Shown piece after piece: positions 63,864-64,000 of a stretch of 64,000 nucleotides of DNA. The notes beneath the pieces are model-generated. The model searched no databases. It had not been told where the DNA came from and saw nothing but the letters and a program-made list of their open reading frames with translations. This DNA is from an uncultured Chitinophaga sp. (GTDB taxonomy: Bacteria; Bacteroidota; Bacteroidia; Chitinophagales; Chitinophagaceae): positions 186,001-250,000 of the forward strand of contig NZ_CALEJS010000041.1 of the NCBI RefSeq assembly GCF_937898475.1, given 5' to 3'. Position 1 is the first letter of the stretch, and each line of letters begins with the position of its first letter. The position numbers were made by a program, and so were the translations under genes.

Positions 63864-64000
63864 ATGGCAAAATTTGTATTCGTTGTTCCTCCCCTTACGG
63901 GCCATATCAATCCTACTTTAAGCGTGGGAGCGGAATTGCTGCTGCGCGGACATGACGTGGGCTGGATCAGCCTGGAAGCTTCGCTGCAGGAGAAACTTCC
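63864..64000 (+). CDS. UGT/MGT-type glycosyltransferase, N-terminal start (runs off right edge)
   Basis: Only the first 45 or so codons are in the window. MAKFVFVVPPLTGHINPTL and ELLLRGHDVGWIS are typical of the acceptor-binding N-terminal Rossmann domain of GT1 macrolide/UDP-glucuronosyltransferase-like enzymes. It starts 17 bases after the hydrolase, so it belongs to the same operon and suggests the product is glycosylated. Confidence 0.8.
   Translation, partial: MAKFVFVVPPLTGHINPTLSVGAELLLRGHDVGWISLEASLQEKL

Overview
The window looks like a chromosomal segment of a Bacteroidota bacterium, most likely a Chitinophaga-type member of the Chitinophagaceae. This rests on two SusC/SusD pairs, an ECF sigma/FecR pair, many lipoproteins, several TAnnTTTG (-7) promoter elements typical of the phylum, and the overall gene repertoire. 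No rRNA, tRNA, transposase or prophage gene was recognised.

Layout, left to right. Positions 1-1876 (reverse strand) carry a copper-type P-type ATPase, cut by the left edge, behind an unusual regulator that fuses a heavy-metal-binding domain to an AraC DNA-binding domain. A small XRE regulator, a small unknown protein and a 21-bp tandem repeat array follow. At 3162-4851 an old-yellow-enzyme reductase is divergent from an HxlR regulator. Positions 5186-16734 form a complete type II-C CRISPR-Cas9 locus: a very long array of 99 repeats and 98 spacers, then cas2, cas1 and cas9 on the reverse strand, and a tracrRNA gene on the forward strand upstream of cas9. The tracrRNA has an anti-repeat, three hairpins and a terminator. 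Repeat and tracrRNA are both read from the forward strand, so the array faces the cas genes, a Neisseria-like layout.

Positions 16830-23275 hold an NmrA-like protein with an AraC regulator, a sugar-porter MFS protein, a secreted HEYFH protein, a TetR regulator with a visible operator in its own promoter, and a FabF-like ketosynthase. Positions 23318-32431 are a polysaccharide utilisation locus: ECF sigma, FecR, SusC with an STN signalling domain, SusD, a GH5-like enzyme and a GH43 enzyme. DoxX-like and azoreductase genes follow. A second SusC/SusD locus (34099-40548, reverse strand) has no sigma pair and no glycosidase in view, but carries FAS1 and DUF5007-like lipoproteins.

Positions 40759-44217 carry the conserved trio of circularly permuted ATP-grasp, alpha-E protein and transglutaminase. 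A small secreted unknown precedes a complete RND efflux system (44778-50471). After a 930-bp non-coding stretch rich in inverted repeats, 51400-64000 is a tightly packed biosynthetic cluster. It encodes a 2362-residue synthase (two NPD/PfaD-like domains, KS, AT, two ACPs, KR), a 1430-residue synthase (KS, AT, DH, built-in phosphopantetheinyl transferase), a free ACP, an alpha/beta hydrolase and the start of a UGT-type glycosyltransferase. Together these resemble a rearranged PUFA/enediyne-type iterative synthase making a glycosylated polyketide or lipid. It is the strongest candidate for an undescribed pathway.

Two families of 7-bp tandem repeats, usually as facing inverted arms, lie in several gene junctions. 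One family also seems to have become the protein linker between the two ACPs of the large synthase.
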